Below, piece by piece: positions 60,291-64,000 of a DNA stretch of 64,000 nucleotides; position 1 is the stretch's first letter, and the number at the start of each line of letters is the position of its first letter. Source of the DNA: Eleginops maclovinus. Lineage: Eukaryota > Chordata > Actinopteri > Perciformes > Eleginopidae. The position numbers and the translations under genes were made by a program. The notes below the pieces were generated by a model. The model worked only from the letters and a program-made list of their open reading frames with translations, was not told the origin of the DNA and searched no databases. The stretch covers positions 18,328,028 through 18,392,027 of the forward strand of contig NC_086356.1 of the NCBI RefSeq assembly GCF_036324505.1, read 5' to 3'.

Positions 60291-61815
60291 ATATACAGAA
60301 ACATAAGTTGATTACAATATATTTAATGGTGTATTTGCATTAATAAAAATAGTAATAATGAAACCAGATTATTACTCAGAATGAACAGTGTAATTCAGCA
60401 ATGATCCTGAGTGATGAGTATAACATGGTTTAATTAATCATGGTCCTTTTGAGTCTACAATTTACACTACAGTAAATCACCAATTTAGAAAACTAATATT
60501 CATGTAACCCGTGCTCGGTGTGTTTGGTAGGCCTCATTGCTTTACTTCCGTGCTGTAACTCCTGACTACTTCTGCAAATTCGGGACATGCCGACATCCAT
60601 CTACTGAATCAAACACACTGACTATGGAGAATTACCTCAAACAACCCCACTTCAAAAAAACCTTCCTTTCCCTGTAATTTGGCCAAAAAAGGTACAGTAC
60701 AGTAACTATATAAAATATATTATATTTTTAAATAATAAATCATTGAGATAATTTATGTTCTAACCATCTTTGTCCTTACTTCATCCTTTTCTAACTCCAC
60801 TAACTGAGATGCTGTTCAAAGGACAACAAAGATAAGTGTGCTTCTGTCCTGTAGAGAAAGGATCCTGGAATAGTCTATAATATAAAAACACAGAAAGTAT
60901 TATCATGTAACCTACCTTCAAACAGTATGCTAAATCTAATTGTTCATATAATATCACTTGTTCAGTAATCCCCAAATCCCCCAGCTGCTCTTCGATGTGG
61001 GCAGAGAGGCAAGATCTTTTCGAGTCTACAAAGTCAAACTAGCAAATAAGTGTTTGTTAATCTGTTGATCCATAAAGTGTGCTCATCCATACTTTTTTCC
61101 TAAATAAAATAAATGTTTTACTAACCTAACCTTACATTTATCATACTCCACCACCTGAGCTGTTCACCATGGACAACACACTCGAGTACAAGATTCTGAC
61201 TAAAAAGAAATATGATATCATTGATATCACATTAAAATAATATTTGTCTTATTCACCATTTTATATCTTTCCTTCTCTTTCCTCCACATCCTGAGCTGCT
61301 GCGATTCACCGTGGATACAAACAGTGGAGTAGGATATAAAATAAGCAAATGTCATGTTTTATGTAAACTATCTGCATCCTTTGAGCTGCATTCATTCAGA
61401 CACACATCTATATTCAGCCATCTTATTTTTACTAACCATTATTTATATTTCTCTGTTCACTCCCCCCCTGAGCTCCTGCTGTTCACAGTGCAGTAACAGG
61501 TGAGTGTGAGCTTCGGACTGACAAAGTGCAACACATACAGAGTTACATTGACGACTCAAGATGAAATGCTCCCATCAGACCTGAAATTAATTGTTTCTCC
61601 TGTGTCCCCTTTAAAAAAAGGATGCCTTCTGCACACATGCAATTACGTTTAAAGCCACCTGAGGATGTGAAGATGTTAGGATCATTGCAATATATTGTAA
61701 GAATGAATAACGGAGGAACTGAAATGCAGTGCTAGTCTTGGATAACACATAGCGGATACAGCAAAAAAACAAAGACGAAGTCTGACCACAGGGTGGCGCT
61801 AGAGGAACAGGTAGC
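60291..61815. other. Gene-free stretch with spaced degenerate repeats
   Basis: Four similar segments (near 60790, 61150, 61290 and 61465) share CTGAGCTGCTGTTCACNRTG-like cores preceded by pyrimidine-rich DNA, suggesting an old degenerate tandem array. No exon recognised. Confidence 0.45.
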
Positions 61816-64000
61816 CAGGGGCGTGGCCACGTGGTGGCCAGGGGGGGCCACGGCCACCATTGGTCAGAGTATGGCCACCCTGCCGGCCCCCCCAACCTCA
61901 CGGCACGAAAAAAAAAAAAAAAATACAACAAACCCTCATGAACAGAAATGGTATAAAGCTGAAATAAATGCATTAGTATTTTTTTTTTATCAAGTCGTTT
62001 TATATTGTCATTCGTCACTTCTGCTACAAGCCCCATATTCGCAACATGTTGGGCCACGCCCCCTCCAACGTGCCTGCATTCTGACAGCGCTTCAGTGGAG
62101 AGACTAGCACTGGAGACGAACGCGCTGGATATACCACTGTAACTAACAGGTGAGTAAGTTGGTGATACTTGAAAGGATCATTGAAATGATAAGATCATTT
62201 AGTTATCTTCACACTCAATTAAATGTGTAATGATGTCTCGACATTAAGGATTTGTGGCAGAGTGAGTTGAGTAAGGCTGCTGTTGTTATTTTTGCAAACT
62301 TGTAAAATGATCTATGGCTAGCGAGCTATCGCTAGCTAGTTAGCTTAAGTCCATTCCCAGGTGTCACTAAGTCATAGATAACGCACTGTCGCTAGTTTAC
62401 ACTTGAAATGGAATAAAAGCAATCTAAAGTTAATGTTGTGTAAAACTTTTCTTTAAAAAGGACACAATGAAAAGGATAAGTGCCTCAGGGGGAGACAGAA
62501 AAATCAGCGCTTTTTTTGCCAGCACCAGAGACCAGCAAGCTAGCACGACAGAGAATGTTGCAGACAGAGAAAGGGAAACAGAAGGAGCTAGTTGCGAAAG
62601 CATGACAAGTACAGAAAGGGAAGCAAGTGGCAGTGAATATTCAGCAGACAAGTTGACAGAGACAGAGCAGGAGGAGGAGACTGATACTAGGAGAAGAGAA
62701 TTTAATTACAAAGTCTGCCCTCCAGGTGAGTGGTTATCAGTAGCTGAATAATGGGACATGTTCGGTCGGGTTATGGCAAACAACAATAATTTAAAGGCTG
62801 GCCATATAATAAACATGTATTTATTAAATCTGTAAAATGTTAATGATTGCATGTTTAGTCTTAAAAAACAACTAAAGAACAACATGTAATTGGAAGTGGA
62901 TAGCATTTATGTTAAAAGCTGATATTAATGGGATTCTTTGGTGTTTTACAGACATTTCCAAGTCCAGGGGTGAAGCTCCAGCTCAACCTAAAGTTAATTT
63001 CCCCAAGACACTCCAGGGAGACAGAAGCAGGAGCTTCAAGGGTGAGTGGTATGAAGTTCACCCCTGGTTGGAGTACTCAATATGTGAAGACTCCACCTTT
63101 TGCTTTGCCTGCAGGCATTTCAGCTTACCTGGCCATGAGTCTACGTTTAATTCAGGTTCCGGTTTCAAAAACTGGAAGAAAGCTACCTATACAGACGGAG
63201 GGTATGCTGCACATAGTAGATCTGAGCATCACAAGAATGCCATGCTAGCATGGAAAGAATACCAAATTGCAGAAAAAAATCAGGGATCTCTAATGGGGCA
63301 ATTAAATAAAGAGTACAACAAAACTGTTGAAGAGAACAGGGGGTACATCAAAACTCTTGCTGAAGTGGTTCTTCATTGTGCAACCGAGAACATTGCTCTG
63401 CGAGGGCATCGTGAATCTGAGGCCTCAAGCAGGAAAGGGAACTTTTTGGGTATGTTGAATATCATAGCAAACCATGACGACAAGATTTTGAAAAAGATGG
63501 ATGGTCCCAGGAATGCTAAATATACAAGTCCTGACATACAAAATGAGATTTTGTCATGCTTAGCAGAGATGGTGCGCACATCAATAATCAAAGAAGTCAA
63601 GGAAAGTGGTGCTTTTAGCATACTTGTGGATGAGACTAAAGACAAAAAAAAAATGGAACAAATGTCTTTTGTTTTGAGATACTATTACAATGGTGAAATC
63701 CTTGAAAGTTTTCTGGAATTCGAGGTAGCAGAGAAGCTAGATGCGGAGAGCTTGACAATAAAAATAATTCACCTCTTGTCCAAATATGGTCTAGAATATA
63801 AGACTAACCTTGTTGGGCAGTCTTATGACGGGGCTGCAGTCATGAGTGGCAAGCACAGTGGTGTGCAGGCCCGAATTAAGGAAGTAGCGAAGCTGGCTTT
63901 CTACGTTCACTGTAATGCGCATTGCCTTAATCTGGTGCTGGTGGACACTGTGAGAGGGATCCCAGAGGCTGATTGCTTCTTTTCCTTATTAAAACAGCTG
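61816..64000 (+). mobile_element. hAT transposon, 5' part (runs off the window)
   Basis: The left terminus CAGGGGCGTGGCCACG starts at 61816, followed by the GGCCAGGGGGGGCCACGG-type sequence typical of this hAT group and an A-run. The 5' untranslated part contains GCTAGCGAGCTATCGC repeats. The transposase gene begins at 62467. The right end lies beyond the window. Confidence 0.75.
62467..64000 (+). CDS. hAT-family transposase, TTF-type zinc finger (ZMYM1-like), partial
   Basis: Exon 1 is 62467-62725, donor CCAG/GTGAGT. Exon 2 runs from 62952 to beyond the window with no stop or frameshift (about 435 codons visible in total). The N-terminus starts MKRISASGGDRKISAFF. A TTF-type zinc finger follows with WYEVHPWLEYSICED and STFCFACRHFSLPGHE. 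The catalytic part has the first acidic region SILVDETKD, then GQSYDGAAVMSGKHSGVQ and the CNAHCLNLVLVD motif. Similar proteins are annotated in fish as zinc finger MYM-type protein 1-like. The adjacent hAT terminus argues for a transposon rather than a domesticated host gene. The last Glu of the triad would be downstream. Confidence 0.88.

Noticed and set aside
62706..63645. Alternative plus frame at 62928-63248 and minus frames over the hAT gene
   Set aside because: The spliced frame from 62467 through 62952 carries all the domain motifs. These others are off-frame shadows.

Overview
This is nuclear DNA from a ray-finned (teleost) fish. The evidence is vertebrate GT-AG split genes, a fish-style transposon load (Tc1/mariner, hAT, L1-like, Rex3/RTE-like and L2 LINEs, tRNA-derived SINEs) and long dinucleotide and tetranucleotide tracts. 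Assignments come from reading translations and splice sites by eye. No database search was possible.

Layout. Positions 1-23.8 kb hold no intact host gene. They contain microsatellites, two dead Tc1 transposons (6464-8051 and 9939-11359), a pair of near-perfect palindromes (8085-8237), a broken unrecognised coding sequence (13227-14648, minus), hAT-type MITEs, a (TCTG)n tract and a young 5'-truncated L1-like LINE (19065-22180). From 23.9 to 42 kb is a compact gene block: a torsin-1-type ER AAA+ ATPase with two alternative first coding exons (23879-27091, plus), then the head-to-head pair nsa2 (30136-32290, minus) and gfm2 (32942-41880, plus). From 42.5 to 48.7 kb is a nest of transposons. The outer layer looks like an ISL2EU/Harbinger-type element with a DDE transposase remnant on plus and a YqaJ-type nuclease remnant on minus. 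It is split by a Rex3/RTE-like LINE and a third Tc1 element, and a 35-bp minisatellite follows. The sialate O-acetylesterase gene siae occupies 50634-58679, with repeats and transposons in its introns. The last part holds an L2 fragment (59.2-60.3 kb, minus) and the 5' part of an apparently intact, intron-containing hAT element (61816 to beyond the window end).

Host gene roles. The four host genes are not one pathway. nsa2 serves cytosolic 60S ribosome biogenesis. gfm2 serves mitochondrial ribosome recycling and shares a 651-bp divergent promoter region with nsa2. Torsin works in the ER/nuclear envelope lumen. siae removes O-acetyl groups from sialic acids in lysosomal or secreted compartments. 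Complete reading frames could be spliced by hand: torsin 338 or 331 aa, Nsa2 260 aa, Gfm2 759 aa, Siae 500 aa. All have consistent exon phases and no internal stops.
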